Of a DNA stretch of 64,000 bases, positions 37,995-49,052 are shown piece by piece. This stretch comes from Blastobasis lacticolella (taxonomy: Eukaryota; Arthropoda; Insecta; Lepidoptera; Blastobasidae), in NCBI GenBank assembly GCA_905147135.1, contig LR990067.1, forward strand, positions 3,968,001 to 4,032,000, read 5' to 3'. The first letter of the stretch is position 1. Every line of letters begins with the position of its first letter. The position numbers and the translations under genes are program-made. The notes beneath the pieces were generated by a model that was given only the letters and a program-made list of their open reading frames with translations, had not been told where the DNA came from and searched no databases.

Positions 37995-38080
37995 ATGTCA
38001 AGTGTAAAATTCAATTTAATTGCTGCAGCATGTGAAAATATGGGTATTGGTATTAATGGAACACTACCATGGAGGTTAAA
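37995..38080 (+). CDS. Dhfr: Dhfr exon 1
   Basis: 28 codons plus two bases, from ATG at 37995 (context ACAATG) to TTAAA/GTAAGT. Phase 2. Confidence 0.95.
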
Positions 38081-41000
38081 GTAAGTACCGAATATGTTAT
38101 TTCTAACACTTTAGTGCAAAAACTTTGAAACCCTAGTCTATAAAATGTTATCAAAATCTTACGTCAAAAGTTATTTTGTACTTTTAGAGGGTTCTGTATC
38201 CAATGAGGAGCTTCTTTTGGGTACACTAAAGTATACTGCATAAACATATATATTTTTTATATCATACGGTAGGCAAACAGGCAAGCGGGCCACCTGATAG
38301 AAAGTGGTCACCACTAGAGATATTAGCAACACCAAGAGTATCGCCAATGCTTTGTTCACCTCTATAACACGTTGCTCTGGCAGCAAAAAGGCATATGCCC
38401 CTCCACTGCTAAAGACACGGTTCCCCAACTCCCCACCCCATGGAGAAGTATTGTTTTGCTGCGGTATTCTGTAAGATGGAGATACTTCCCTATTCGGGTG
38501 ACTCCAATTCGAACGGGATAAATACCCCGCTGTGCTCTACTTCTCTTATACCTCTCCTACCTCAAAAATACATGTGTTTTTATATGTATTGTAAAAATGA
38601 TGTGTATATTTTATATCTATATTGTAAAATATCTTAATTTTAGGAAACAGAGCAAATAAAGAGAATAATAATAACAAAATTACTGTCTGGCACCGGTTTG
38701 ACCTTGTGGTTTGACCTTGTGGTTTTCAGTTGTGGTTTTGTCTGATATCTACCTACTGATATAATTGTCTATTATGTACACATTTACATGTGTATAACTG
38801 TAAATTGTAATTTAAATTGTAAATAAACACATTTACATTCATCACTACATTAGTAACACCACGACCTTGTGGTTTTCAGTTGTGGTTTTGTCTGATATCT
38901 ACCTACTGATATAATTGTCTATTATGTACACATTTACATGTGTATAACTGTAAATTGTAATTTAAATTGTAAATAAACACATTTACATTCATCACTACAT
39001 TAGTAACACCACTTTTTCACACCTCAATTCACACACACAATTCAATTGCTATTGTTTATAACTAGCAATCTCACCTACTTGTGAATGTGTGAATGGAGTG
39101 GATGAGATTGCAAGTCAGAAGTTATAGCAATGGGGAATTTTAAGACGGCTACTTTAAAAAGTTTAAAGTAGAACTCTACTTTAAACTTTTTTTGGCTGTG
39201 CCTCACTAGATGGCGCTGCTTAGACAGGACTCTCAAGTATTCTCATAGTCGTATCAAGTAGTCTCAAGACTTGAATTTGGTAACTAGGTTAATCGGAAAG
39301 GTGTTTCTTGAAAATATACCTAGTTTTAGTATATTTTCTGAGGAGAAAGTGCAAAATGTGTATATTTTTAAATTTTTAATAGTCACATTTGAATTATTTT
39401 TGAGAATCGTGTGCACTCAACACCATCTATTACAATTATTAAAACAATGTTTTATTTTTAAATGATATGAAAAAGAAAAATATGTTTTCTTTTTAATGAG
39501 CTCTCAGAAAATCTTCCTTTGCTTTTAATTTGAGTTAGGCAGTCAGGCTGCAGATATAATAATAATGTTGAGTATTTACTTCAACCATTCTCATAATAAT
39601 TTCAGAAAGGAAATGGCGTACTTCTCTACAATGACAACCAAAGTAACGGATCCCAAGAAAACCAATGCAGTCGTCATGGGCAGACGGACATGGCAATGCA
39701 TTCCAGACAAATACAGACCGCTTCCCAATAGACTCAACATAGTGCTGACACATCACGTTGACGATTTAAAGAAGGAAGTATGTGAATTTCGCGTGAAAAC
39801 CGCGGTGCAAATCGCCCAAGAACTTTTTGTAATGGGTCGATTCGGACCGCAATGGAGAACAAAACAGTTCTCTTTTGGGATACGTGAATTCGGACAAAGA
39901 AAATATGTAGTTTTATTGCACGTCACTTATAGTACAACCAGGCACAAAATAACAGGAAACACTAAATAATTTAAATAACATCATGCAAGAGTTATTGGCT
40001 GGTGATATATCTGTCGGCCATTGTTTGGAAAAATTAAGAGTTTAGTTAAGTTTACAAGTATTTTAACTTTGTTGATTTAAAAAATTTTATGCCTGTGATT
40101 TTCAATGATTACCTAGTTATAAGTATATAATAAGCTGTGATTTAAAACCATTACCATGTTACACCAAACAAGATAAACATCTGTTGAACAAAAATGATAC
40201 CAATTATAATATACACTTGTTATAGGTAAGTGCTAAAACAAGTGTGTATTATATTGTTGTAGAAAGACAGTTAGTACTCAATCTGTGATTATGATACGTT
40301 TAAAATCTAAATTCAAACAAAATTTAAGTATCTATTATATTGCATTTTCACTAACCACTTTTCTACTCATCTGTACAAATAAATAATTGAAATTAACAAA
40401 TTTTTGATATGAGTCCAAATCGGACCTACGAAAAGAACATTGGTGGGATGAATCGACCCATTCCATAAGATACCTTGGGCCATTCGCACCGCTCCAACCA
40501 CGCGGTGCGAATGGCCCCATTCTAAAACAGTCTTTAGTCGATTCGCACCGCGGTCCGAACCGGTCGCGGTGCGAAACGACTAAAGACCCCTGATGGTGAG
40601 CAGTCGCTGCAGTTTATGGATTTAATTAATGTGTCATTAATTTACCTGAATAACAAAACTAAATAACATTGCAGGTACCCGACGGAGTGGTGGTTGTGGG
40701 AGGTCTAGACGATGCTGTGAGCTTCTTAGAGAGCCGTGAAGATATCGAATCCACCTGGGTTATTGGTGGATCCTCTATTTATAAGGTAAATAAATAATAG
40801 GTCGACGCAGCGTGGGTAGGCCCACCCACAAGGTGGACCGACGACCTGGTAAGGATCGCAGGTACCAGCTGGATGCGGAAGGCACAGGACCGGCCTTTGT
40901 AGAGATCTCTGCGGGAGGCCTATGCCCAGCAATAGATCTCTGAGCTGAGCTAGAGCTGATATGATGATGACGATCTATGAAATTGGCGGTCTATGTAGCA

Positions 41001-41909
41001 ACACCGGAAGCATTTAGTATTCTATGACAGAATTCAAATGTCGCCAACAATGCGACTGGGATAATAAGAAACGTGACGGAAAAATAAATTAACAGTCTCT
41101 ATTGTGAATTTAGAATGACGACGTTTCAGAAAAAGACCTACTCATGGAATTATGATTCTTGTCAACGTTTAATCATTTAATTCGAAAATAGAGTATAATT
41201 AGAAGCCAGTAAAGAGAGAAGAACCCAATAATCTACCATCAAAGGGTACCAAAGCCTATCGGCTCCTGAAACTGTTCACCCAGTCTCCGGGTCTCCAGCG
41301 AAGACCTTGGCCAAGCTCGTATCAGGAGACACACCTAACGAGTGGCGAGCTCGTTGCGGTGCTGAACGTTCGACTAGCGTCAAAGTATGAAACGGTCACC
41401 CATCCAGTTCGCAGACTCTGCGAGCGTTGCTTAACTTGGTTATCGGTCTCACAAGCACGCTGCCACTGGGCCACTGTCGCTTCTATATTATTTATTTGTA
41501 AGGTTTTAAAAATGTTTACCTACTTTATCAAAGTATTCACCTACACCTGCCTCATGAATATTATGTCAATTGGTGAAAACCGTATGAAAATCCGTTTATG
41601 AATTTATCGCTAACAGACAGACAGATGTGAAAACCGCATGAAAATCTGTAGTTTTTGAACAGACAGACAGACGCGGCGTGCGAATTCGTTTTAAATAAAC
41701 AGTGATTTTGACATTTCCAGGCATCAATGGAGCATCCCAACTGCGGCAAAATATACCTAACAGAAATACAGAAGAACTACGACTGTGATACATTCTTCCC
41801 CGCAATTGACAAGGAGAAATTTCACACAGTAAGCGAAGATGGAGTGCCAGAAGAGAGGCAAGAAGAAGGCGATATTACGTACTTCTACAGGGTATACAAG
41901 AAATTGTGA
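37995..41909 (+). CDS. Dhfr: Dihydrofolate reductase
   Basis: The CDS is join(37995..38080,39606..39777,40675..40785,41721..41909), 185 residues, the usual length of animal DHFR. It reduces dihydrofolate to tetrahydrofolate with NADPH for thymidylate and purine synthesis in the cytosol. Residues visible: N-terminal FNLIAAACENMGIGINGTLP (substrate and cofactor loop), PWRLKKEM with Glu31 at the position of the catalytic acid, NAVVMGRRTWQCIP (cofactor site), RPLPNRLNIVLT, WVIGGSSIYK (the GG bend of the cofactor site), CDTFFPAID and a final FYRVYKKL. All introns are GT..AG with matching phases (2, 0, 0). Coding sequence is intact. Polyadenylation signal AATAAA at 41990-41995. Confidence 0.96.
38258..38450 (+). 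repeat. Interspersed repeat, family F
   Basis: Contains CGGTAGGCAAACAGGCAAGC, GGGCCACCTGAT and AACACGTTGCTCTGGCAGCA. Copies at 58667-58870, 60050-60170 and fragments at 4950 and 30220. In Dhfr intron 1. Confidence 0.65.
38713..39012 (+). repeat. Perfect 150-bp tandem duplication in Dhfr intron 1
   Basis: 38713-38862 and 38863-39012 appear identical by eye. Each begins GACCTTGTGGTTTTCAG and ends TAGTAACACCAC. No divergence means a recent event or an assembly artefact. Confidence 0.9.
39606..39777 (+). CDS. Dhfr: Dhfr exon 2
   Basis: One base plus 57 codons, from KKEMAYFSTMTT to HVDDLKKE, ending GAA/GTATGT. The same frame stays open past the donor to 39969. Confidence 0.95.
40477..40586. repeat. 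Two adjacent hairpins in Dhfr intron 2
   Basis: Hairpin 1 has perfect 16-nt arms GGGCCATTCGCACCGC at 40477-40492 and 40502-40517. Hairpin 2 has 21-nt arms with one mismatch at 40531-40551 and 40566-40586. Both stems share CATTCGCACCGC/GATTCGCACCGC sequence. Likely a MITE or MITE end, but no target duplication is visible. Confidence 0.75.
40675..40785 (+). CDS. Dhfr: Dhfr exon 3
   Basis: 37 codons, VPDGVVVVGGLDDAVSFLES then REDIESTWVIGGSSIYK, between GCAG and GTAAAT, phase 0 on both sides. It carries the GG cofactor-binding turn. Confidence 0.95.
40800..40975 (+). mobile_element. RTE LINE (family C) fragment
   Basis: Begins CGACGCAGCGTGGGTAGGCC just past exon 3 and ends ATATGATGATGA. It covers only the C-terminal coding end and tail. 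Confidence 0.75.
41393..41472 (-). repeat. 5S rRNA-derived SINE head
   Basis: The reverse complement contains ACCGATAACCAAGTTAAGCA, then ACTGGATGGGTGACCG, closer to 5S rRNA than the copy at 23851. Located in Dhfr intron 3. Confidence 0.7.
41721..41909 (+). CDS. Dhfr: Dhfr exon 4
   Basis: 62 codons and TGA, from ASMEHPNCGKIYLTEIQKNY and CDTFFPAID to RVYKKL, after GACATTTCCAG. Confidence 0.95.
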   Translation, partial: ASMEHPNCGKIYLTEIQKNYDCDTFFPAIDKEKFHTVSEDGVPEERQEEGDITYFYRVYKKL

Positions 41910-42016
41910 TGTTTAAATTTTAGTCTAGGATCCGTCCATAGAATATATGCATCTGTTATTAAAGAAAATCGTGGAATATACGAAATAATAATAAAAAAAG
42001 ATGTGCCTACTTTCAC

Positions 42017-42185
42017 CCAGAGGGCCTATCGGCTATCTCAGTAGACAACTGAATTTGACACTAGATAATTCTACACCACGTCATCTACGTCAAAAACTGG
42101 CAATAGCGTCTACCAAATTAGAGTAGTGTCAGATTTTTTTATGTCAAATTCAGTTGTCCACTGAGATAGCCGATAGGCCCTCTGG
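42017..42185. mobile_element. MITE with ~44-bp inverted ends
   Basis: CCAGAGGGCCTATCGGCTAT at the left and ATAGCCGATAGGCCCTCTGG at the right are perfect complements, and pairing continues inward through ACAACTGAATTTGACA with rare mismatches. 169 bp, no ORF, 20 bp past the Dhfr poly(A) signal. Confidence 0.8.
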
Positions 42186-42221
42186 TCCTTCTATGGGGTT
42201 GCCATGGAGACAATCTACCCT

Positions 42222-42414
42222 TATCTAATATTATAAAGAGGAAAGGTATGTTTTTTTGTTTGTTTGTTTGTTTGTATTGAATAGGCTTCGAAACTACTGG
42301 ACCGATTTCAAAAATTCTTTCACCGTTGGGAAGCTACACTATCCCCGGGTGACATGGGCTATATACCCGTGTACCCGTAGTGGTACCCGTGCGAAGCCGG
42401 GGCGGCTGCTAGTT
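42222..42414 (+). mobile_element. Helitron-like non-autonomous element
   Basis: Starts TCTAATATTATAAAGAGG and ends GCGAAGCCGGGGCGGCTGCTAGT, with a (GTTT)n run at 42254-42276. The ends match a widespread lepidopteran Helitron-derivative pattern. Confidence 0.5.
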
Positions 42415-42929
42415 TATTATATAATCGAGTTATATTTATTTATTAAAACTTAATGCACTGTTACGTACAACGGCGGACTTAAAGCTTCATAGCTTTATCT
42501 ACCAGTCAACCGGAGATCTGATGGTATGACAAATTCAGGGCGGTACAAAAATATAGAAACACACATAAACACCAACTAAACTAACTAACTTATATGGTAA
42601 AAGGTATTTCTTTTCCCTATCCAAGAATATATGGTTGCCTAGGCTAAACTAAGTCCGATGATTTTGGTGAACATTCATAAATTCAATATCCATTTTTTTA
42701 TGAATGTTTACAGATGTGAGAGTAGGCAAACCATTAATTTTTTTTCTTATTTGAGTAATATTCTTTCGTATAATGCAAGATTTTTTTTAATAACAGATGG
42801 AAGATATTACTTTGGCCGAATCTTATTATATGTGGTTTGACATCATATAGTGCCATAAACTTATATGAAACGATGACGGTGGCGCTGTTGTTGACAACAA
42901 AGTGACAGTTCAAAATGGCAACACTTACA

Positions 42930-43345
42930 CATTTTAAGGGTATGTTCCGGGTTTCGACGACGACTCCGTCGTCCCGTGACCATGATGCATGTTTGGCGGT
43001 GCAGGATAATGTTTCCGCCAATGTTGGCAAGCGAAGATGGTGAGAAGGTAGAAAAGGGTAATTACCCACCTGGCCGGGTGTTGTGACCAGGGGACCAAGG
43101 GTCCGACAGTTGATCGTCGGAAGTTGTATATATGCCGTGGAAGTTGGCACATTTCTCTAGCGCGATGTAGGATTGTTAGCGCCATCTATGTGCGGATGTT
43201 TGCCAACCTTGTGTTCGTGTACTCGTAATGTGAGTATCGTTGAGTTTCCCTAGTGGAGCGATAGATGTCGCTACACATGCAAGTGTGTCGAAATAACGGG
43301 CTACTCGTCAACAAAGGTACGCGGTAGGAAACCCGGAACATACCT
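42930..43345 (+). repeat. Family I repeat, longest copy
   Basis: Shares several blocks with 25108-25400 and 25930-26060 in the antizyme gene, and with the minus-strand copy at 63890-64000. A GGCAACACTTACACATTTTA segment and GGTACGCGGTAGGAAACCCG bracket it. Confidence 0.6.
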
Positions 43346-43767
43346 TTAAAATGTGTGATAATAACCGCGATAGTTAAAAACATTGTGGCAACACTTAGTT
43401 CCAGTTTTGGCCACCGGGTCAGATAAGTTTGTGGCACCATCGCTGGAGAGCATGTTTCACAAGAAGCACGTTTTAGTTTTAAATGTTTTATAAGATCTTG
43501 AGTAATGTTAAGCAATGTATTTTTATACTGTTAGTTGTTAATATATCTTTTTACTAGCTGTTAACCGCGACATCGTTCGCGTACATATTTTTTTTAAATT
43601 TCTGGAAAAAAACAAGAAGAACACAAGACTGATACTTTTTGTGATGTCAAAATAAATCATGTATATTATCATGTATTTTACTAATCCATTTTGTTGTGAA
43701 ACATTGTTAGTGCCTATTCGTACGTAATTGTAAGTGTACATACGTAAATAAAATATTTCATATTTGT

Positions 43768-43996
43768 TGTTTTTATACCACAATAATGGCCAACAAGCTT
43801 ACGGCCCGCCTGATGGTAAGCAGTCACCGCAGCCTATGGACGTTTGCAATACCATTTGCAGAGGCATTCACCCACGCGTTGCCGACCCCGTAAAAACCTT
43901 TTCACCCCTTTCTTGTAAAACTCCATGTTGTACTCTCCAGGGAAAACCTCTCCAGGTAGTTCATTCCACAACCTTAGTGTGCGTGGGAGAAAGTTG
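43768..43996 (-). mobile_element. LINE family A 3' end
   Basis: The reverse complement reads through GTGTGCGTGGGAGAAAGTT, a GGAGAGTACAACATGGAGTT segment and the FLRGRQRVG-type tail. The longest contiguous 3' end of the family. Confidence 0.7.
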
Positions 43997-44034
43997 ATTT
44001 GTTTATTACGGATTTTCTACGGCATACTTTGCAG

Positions 44035-44310
44035 GATTCCGGGCACAATGCAGGATAGTAGGTATTCGTGTATGATTTAGCTCTTACGGTGAGAGAAAAC
44101 ATCGTGACGAAACCTGCATATACAGGCAACTGAATGTGTATGATCCAATCTGGTCCAGTTACCCTGTTAACAGGGTCACAGAGGTCAGATGGTAGTCGCT
44201 CCACTGTACCTGTTACCTGATCTGCCAAATCCTGGACGATGGTCAAGGCGGACCCCGTGCCCTCGTGCGCGAGAGCACAACCGGGACATTAACGCTAAGA
44301 TTATTATTAG
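44035..44310 (+). repeat. Family D SINE body
   Basis: Body from TTACGGTGAGAGAAAACATC to CCGGGACATTAACGC, head missing. Confidence 0.6.
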
Positions 44311-44436
44311 CTTAACAGAAAACGTCCGCAGTTAGATTTTACTGCGATGTTATGACCTGACTCTGAGATTTAGCCCCTGAATAATTCTAGTTAGCAATTT
44401 TCGATTTATTTGGATTGCTATTAGCGGCTTTTTATA

Positions 44437-44660
44437 TTAAACTAGCCAGGCCGTCATCTCACCTGGTGGTAAGAGACGATATGTGGCCGAAGATGGAGCA
44501 CGCCTATTAAGGAACCGCCTATTCACTCTAGCCTTGAAGGCGTCCAAATTATACTTATCAGGGAACACACTCGCAGGCAACATGGTCCATTCCTTAGCCG
44601 TACGCATTATAAAACTTGAACCAAAGCGGTTCGTGCGGATAGATGGAAGATCCACGACAT
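44437..44660 (-). pseudogene. LINE C-terminal remnant
   Basis: The minus strand encodes [17 protein letters not shown] and [20 protein letters not shown], the same LINE end as at 8820. 5'-truncated. Confidence 0.7.
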
Positions 44661-45404
44661 AGGATCAGTAAGTTCAGTAAGTGGACAATAAAGTTAGGAA
44701 AGATATATAAAAGCCTTCAAACTTCGGCGAGAGGACTAAGGACTTGAGCCTCCTCCACAACAGTAGAGGACATTGTCCTGTCTGACAAGCCTGCCAAGCG
44801 TGGAGATTATGGCAATAACCTCCCCTTTCGTAGGAGAGGCCCTAAGTCCTGCAGTGGACTGTTATGGGCTGTGAGTAATAGTAATACAATCTGCGAGCAC
44901 CTGTTAATGGTCTCGCTGTTATAAATGTATGTAACTATTACTTGTAACTTGCTGTTGGTGTTCTGAATAAAGTTAAATAAAATAAGTAAGTGGGAGGTAT
45001 CCGACTCGTAAGCGAGAGGTACCGGGTTCGAATCCCGCTGATTCCATGTACAAATAATAATAATTATAATATTTATTTTGTTCACAATATTCTATTAATA
45101 TTAGGATACAATAAATCGAACATGTATTTTGTTATTGTGGGAGACTGGAGCTTACGGTAGGTCAAGCCTGCGTTGTAAGTCTCCAGTAATCCCCGTATAA
45201 TTAAATTAAAGTTTAATCATTGAGAGAGAGACAGAAACAGAGATAATTTTAATTAAAGTTACTTATATTCTACATTTTTAAAGAAAAATAAAATAAATGA
45301 TAAGGTGTGTAGTGCGCTTGTATGTGTGTTTGTGTGTGTCCATCAGCCAACAACTTGCATAATAGCCTCTGCTTCGTCGTAGTTAACATTTTGTAAAATT
45401 GAAA

Positions 45405-45665
45405 AGACAAATGACTCTTTTCCGAGTTATGTAGGTACATTAGTTGAGCACTAACCAATGCTCTTACGGTGAGGGAAAACATCGTGATGAAACCTGCAAA
45501 TTCAGGGGACTGAATGTGTAACCATGATCCAATCTGGTCAAGCTCCCCTGGTAGCAGGGTCACGGAGGTCAGGTGGCAATCGTTCCACTGTAATTATCTG
45601 ATCTGCCAAATCCTGGATCATGGTCAAGGCGGACCCCGGGCCAACGCCAAGATAATGATGATGAT
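45405..45665 (+). repeat. Family D SINE body
   Basis: Has GGGAAAACATCGTGATGAAA, ATCCAATCTGGTCA and ends in GATAATGATGATGATG. A separate tRNA-like head (GGTACCGGGTTCGAATCCCG) is at 45000-45045. Confidence 0.6.
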
Positions 45666-45669
45666 GAAA

Positions 45670-46695
45670 ATATGTGAGTGAGTAGGTATATGAATGTAGG
45701 TAGGCCGGTCTTCCCTACTAGCACAATAAACAGAGTAGTTTCGACGGTAGTTTATGCGGAAGAGCGGGACTTGTTATATTTTCTAAAATTATGTCATAAT
45801 GTCCTTACTTCGTTTTATTATTAAGTACAATTTTTAGGTAGATACATAGGCGCACCTAGGGCTATTTTCCAGCCCCTGAGGTGGCCGATGAAGCCGAGTC
45901 AATCGCCAATGTACAGCCAATGTGAGCACCCCATCCTGGGGTGGGCACCAGACCATTCTGGGGTGGGCACGGCCCACCCGGCTCCCCCTCTTCCTACGCC
46001 TATGGGTAGATACCTACCTAAGTACCTACTGGTAGTTTCGAAGTGCGTTAATTAAATTATATATGTGTCTAAAGCTAATTGTTTATAGATTTAGATTTTA
46101 TGTATTACTCTTAAAAAAGACAATACGTTAAGGATACATTTAAACAAATATTAAGGAATATACAAATTATTAGACAGAATAAGAGACATAAATGAATAAA
46201 GGTGTCTAAATTCAATTCAACAGGTAAAGTTATTTGAAAGCTGGGCAGAATTTCTTCATCTTCCTTGAACCTTGAAGTTTCTTTATAAATAACCGGCTTT
46301 ATGAAGTACCTACCTTAATAAACTACCAAATAGAACTTGTAACGTTGGAAAAGGAATTTTGATTATTCCTCGAGCTTTTATATTAAGTAGGAAAGTTTGG
46401 ACTGAATTTACTTTGCTACGTCGAGGGTCAAATAGCAGACTACTTCAGTTAAGGTTATGGGAAAATTAGGAAAATATATTACATTTTCGTTGATGAGATG
46501 ATATTGTGATTCTGAGGAGAATTTATTACTTAGGGTAGGTAGTAGGGGGGGGGGGTCCTTTAATCACGTTATTAGTTCATGTAAGTGGATCCTATGAGAT
46601 ATTTTTCTGAAATAAATTACTTTTACTTTTATTAATATTTATTATTATAAATCAAATTAATTTTTTTTGCATTAATACAGTACAAATGCAGTAAA
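45670..46695. other. No gene seen
   Basis: AT-rich DNA with a tract of about 12 G at 46543-46555. No repeat family recognised. Confidence 0.5.
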
Positions 46696-46699
46696 AGGG

Positions 46700-47220
46700 A
46701 GCGTCGGCGGCCGAGCGGTTGAGTATCCGACTCGTAAACGAGAGGTACCGGGTTGAATCCCGCTACGGCCATGCCATTATCTACCAATGACTCTTTTCTG
46801 AGTTACGTACATTAGTTGAATTCTAACCGATGCTCTTACGGCGAGGGAAAACATCGTGATGAAACCTGCAAAGTCAGGCAACTGAATTTGTAACCATGAT
46901 CCAATTCCGGTCAGGTTTCCCCAATAGCAGGGTCACGGAGGTCAGATGCCAGTCGCTCCACATTAATTACCTGTAAGCCTAGCACACGTTGCTTTTCGCG
47001 CTAACGATAAGCGAGAAAAAGCGCGACATAGGTATTGCTATCTCTTTCGTCTTAGTATTGAGAGAAAGAGACAAACGCTCTCTCGCGGCGCGAGCTTTGT
47101 CGCGGACACACTTGTGCTAGGGCCACTGATCTGCCAAACCTTGAATCATGATCAAGGCGGATGTCGAGCCCTCGTGCGCGAGAGCACAACCGGGACATTA
47201 ACGCCAAGATGATAATTTGA
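46700..47220 (+). repeat. Full-length tRNA-derived SINE (family D) with nested MITE
   Basis: The head GCGTCGGCGGCCGAGCGGTT..GGTACCGGGTTGAATCCC resembles a tRNA with A and B boxes, followed by the SINE body and an end in CATTAACGCCAAGATGAT. A CTAGCACA MITE splits the body at 46979-47121. About 380 bp without the insert. Confidence 0.75.
46979..47121 (+). mobile_element. CTAGCACA-type MITE nested in a SINE
   Basis: CCTAGCACACGTTGC at the left and CACACTTGTGCTAGG at the right are inverted ends. Sitting within an otherwise continuous SINE gives its borders clearly. Confidence 0.75.
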
Positions 47221-47689
47221 ATGATCATTCTTTGTGATTACGAATGATAGTACCTAAATACTGGCAATATCTCTAAGGCTTCCTAGTTTTATTTTAAACA
47301 GGCTACTCAACGCATACACTGGTCATTACCTAGATTTATGGAGAGCATGGCTGTGTATCTGTTTTTTATTACCTACCCATAGTTAGTGTTCATAAAAAGG
47401 CCCTTACTTCCCCCTTAATGCAGCCTGTAAACAGGTAGGGGCGTTGGCTAGTTGTACTTCCCCCAGCTAGTAAAGGTCTAAAGTGCACTCTTTTAATTAA
47501 AAAAAACTACGGACTCATAAACTCCATAACTGCAAACGTCCATAGGCTGCGGTGACTGCTTACCATCAGGCAGGTCGTAAGCTTGTTTGCTACGTTTGTG
47601 GTGTAAAAAAACGGTATGCGATATTGTTACACTAATCCTTAAAGAGCTCACATTACGCCGTATATAATTAATAAGTAGATGTTGAATAT

Positions 47690-47945
47690 GGCCGTGTGGT
47701 GTCCGGCAGAGAAGAATAGCGTCAACCCCTTACACTCGTGGGTGTCGTACAAGGCCACTAATGTTTCCGACGCAAAAGTTCTGCAGTGCGTAGGCCGGAA
47801 AATGGGCAGCAGCGTTTTCCGTTTCTCCATTTACAACACTGCGATCTCCAACCCCCCTGCCAAGCGTGGAAATTATGGCAATATCCCGCCCTTTCGTGGG
47901 AGAGGGCCTAGCAGGCCTGCAGTGTATTGTTATGGGCTGTGTGTG
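47690..47945 (+). repeat. Family B repeat
   Basis: Runs from CGTGTGGTGTCCGGCAGAGA to TATGGGCTGTGTGTG. Translations of it are not genes. Confidence 0.7.
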
Positions 47946-48026
47946 TAAACATGGAAAACTCACGTATTCTCAGGTACCTACTCCTGTTTTCTGACCTCGC
48001 TCTTCAAAACTGAGTGTCCTTTCTAC

Positions 48027-48270
48027 ATGTTTGAAAAACTTGAGGTCAAGACCTACAACCGCAATCTTCGAGATATAGGCCGTTTATTACTTCTGCCAGT
48101 ACAATATCTCGCCTGCACTCGTGGTTGCTTCAAACACGCCGCAGCCAGAATCTGGAACGACCAACCTTCAGTGCGTGCGGCATCACCCTTCACCTTTCTT
48201 ACATTTTGCAAGAAATGTGCAAACTGGCTGCTGCTAAAGTATTACCGGGTTGCTGGATTATCGGTGTAGA
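48027..48270 (+). pseudogene. LINE C-terminal remnant
   Basis: Encodes RGCFKHAAARIWNDQP and AASPFTFLTFCKKCANWLL, a LINE C-terminal signature (AAxRxWNxLP). A family A 3' end (48295-48480, +) follows. Confidence 0.55.
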
Positions 48271-48561
48271 TCACGGTTTCTGGTGACGTTAGTTACTACA
48301 TGTTTTCCCTGGAGAGTACAACATGGAGTTCTTCAAGAAAGGGGTGAAAAGGTTTTTACGGGGTCCGTAATGAGTGGGTGATGCCCCTGGTATTGAAAAC
48401 TTCCATAGGCTGCGGCGAATGCTTACCATCAGGCAGGCCGTAACCTTGTTTGCCACCTTTGTGGTATATAAAAAAAAATACGTTATACCAAGGTATTGAT
48501 TTTTGAGGCAAATTGCAATTGTTAGGTATTTGAGTATATAAGGATATATGCATATATGCAT

Positions 48562-49052
48562 TAGGGATGCAACGATACGGCTATTACGATACCAATACGA
48601 ATGACGAATACATCGTAATGGCCAAATACGATAACGAATTACGATACGAATGCATTACGATATTTGTTTAATACCTTTTTGATGAATTTATTGGAAGCTT
48701 TGTTGTATGTTATTATTGTAAGACTAAGTAAAGTAAAAGTATAAAAAAGTTATGCATTTTTAATCAATATATTTATTAATTTTATCAATTTTCATCATTA
48801 ACTTATATTTTAATTTTTTAAATTGTTACTATTTGTTACATTTACTGACTATTATTTAATTTGCGAAGCGTTCAGAAATTGACGCATTATGCGTTTCGTT
48901 TCACCCGAAACAGTAAAAATTTAAAAATTAAAAGTTTTGAAATAAATGTATCGTAAAAATAGCGTATCGTAATATTTACGATAACGAATGATCGTAAAGG
49001 TTTACGATAATCGCCGATATACGATTATCGTATCGGTATCGTTGCATCCCTA
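48562..49052. mobile_element. hAT-type MITE with perfect 8-bp target duplication
   Basis: Ends TAGGGATGCAACGATAC and GTATCGTTGCATCCCTA are perfect inverted repeats; internal CGATAA/TTACGAT-rich arms extend them. The flanks carry ATATGCAT on both sides (48554-48561 and 49053-49060). The 8-bp duplication and TAGGGATGCAAC-like ends are hAT hallmarks. 491 bp, no transposase. Confidence 0.9.

Noticed and set aside
46700..46775. A possible functional tRNA gene
   Set aside because: The head resembles a tRNA, but it continues into a SINE body, is repeated with divergence, and the B box here is damaged.
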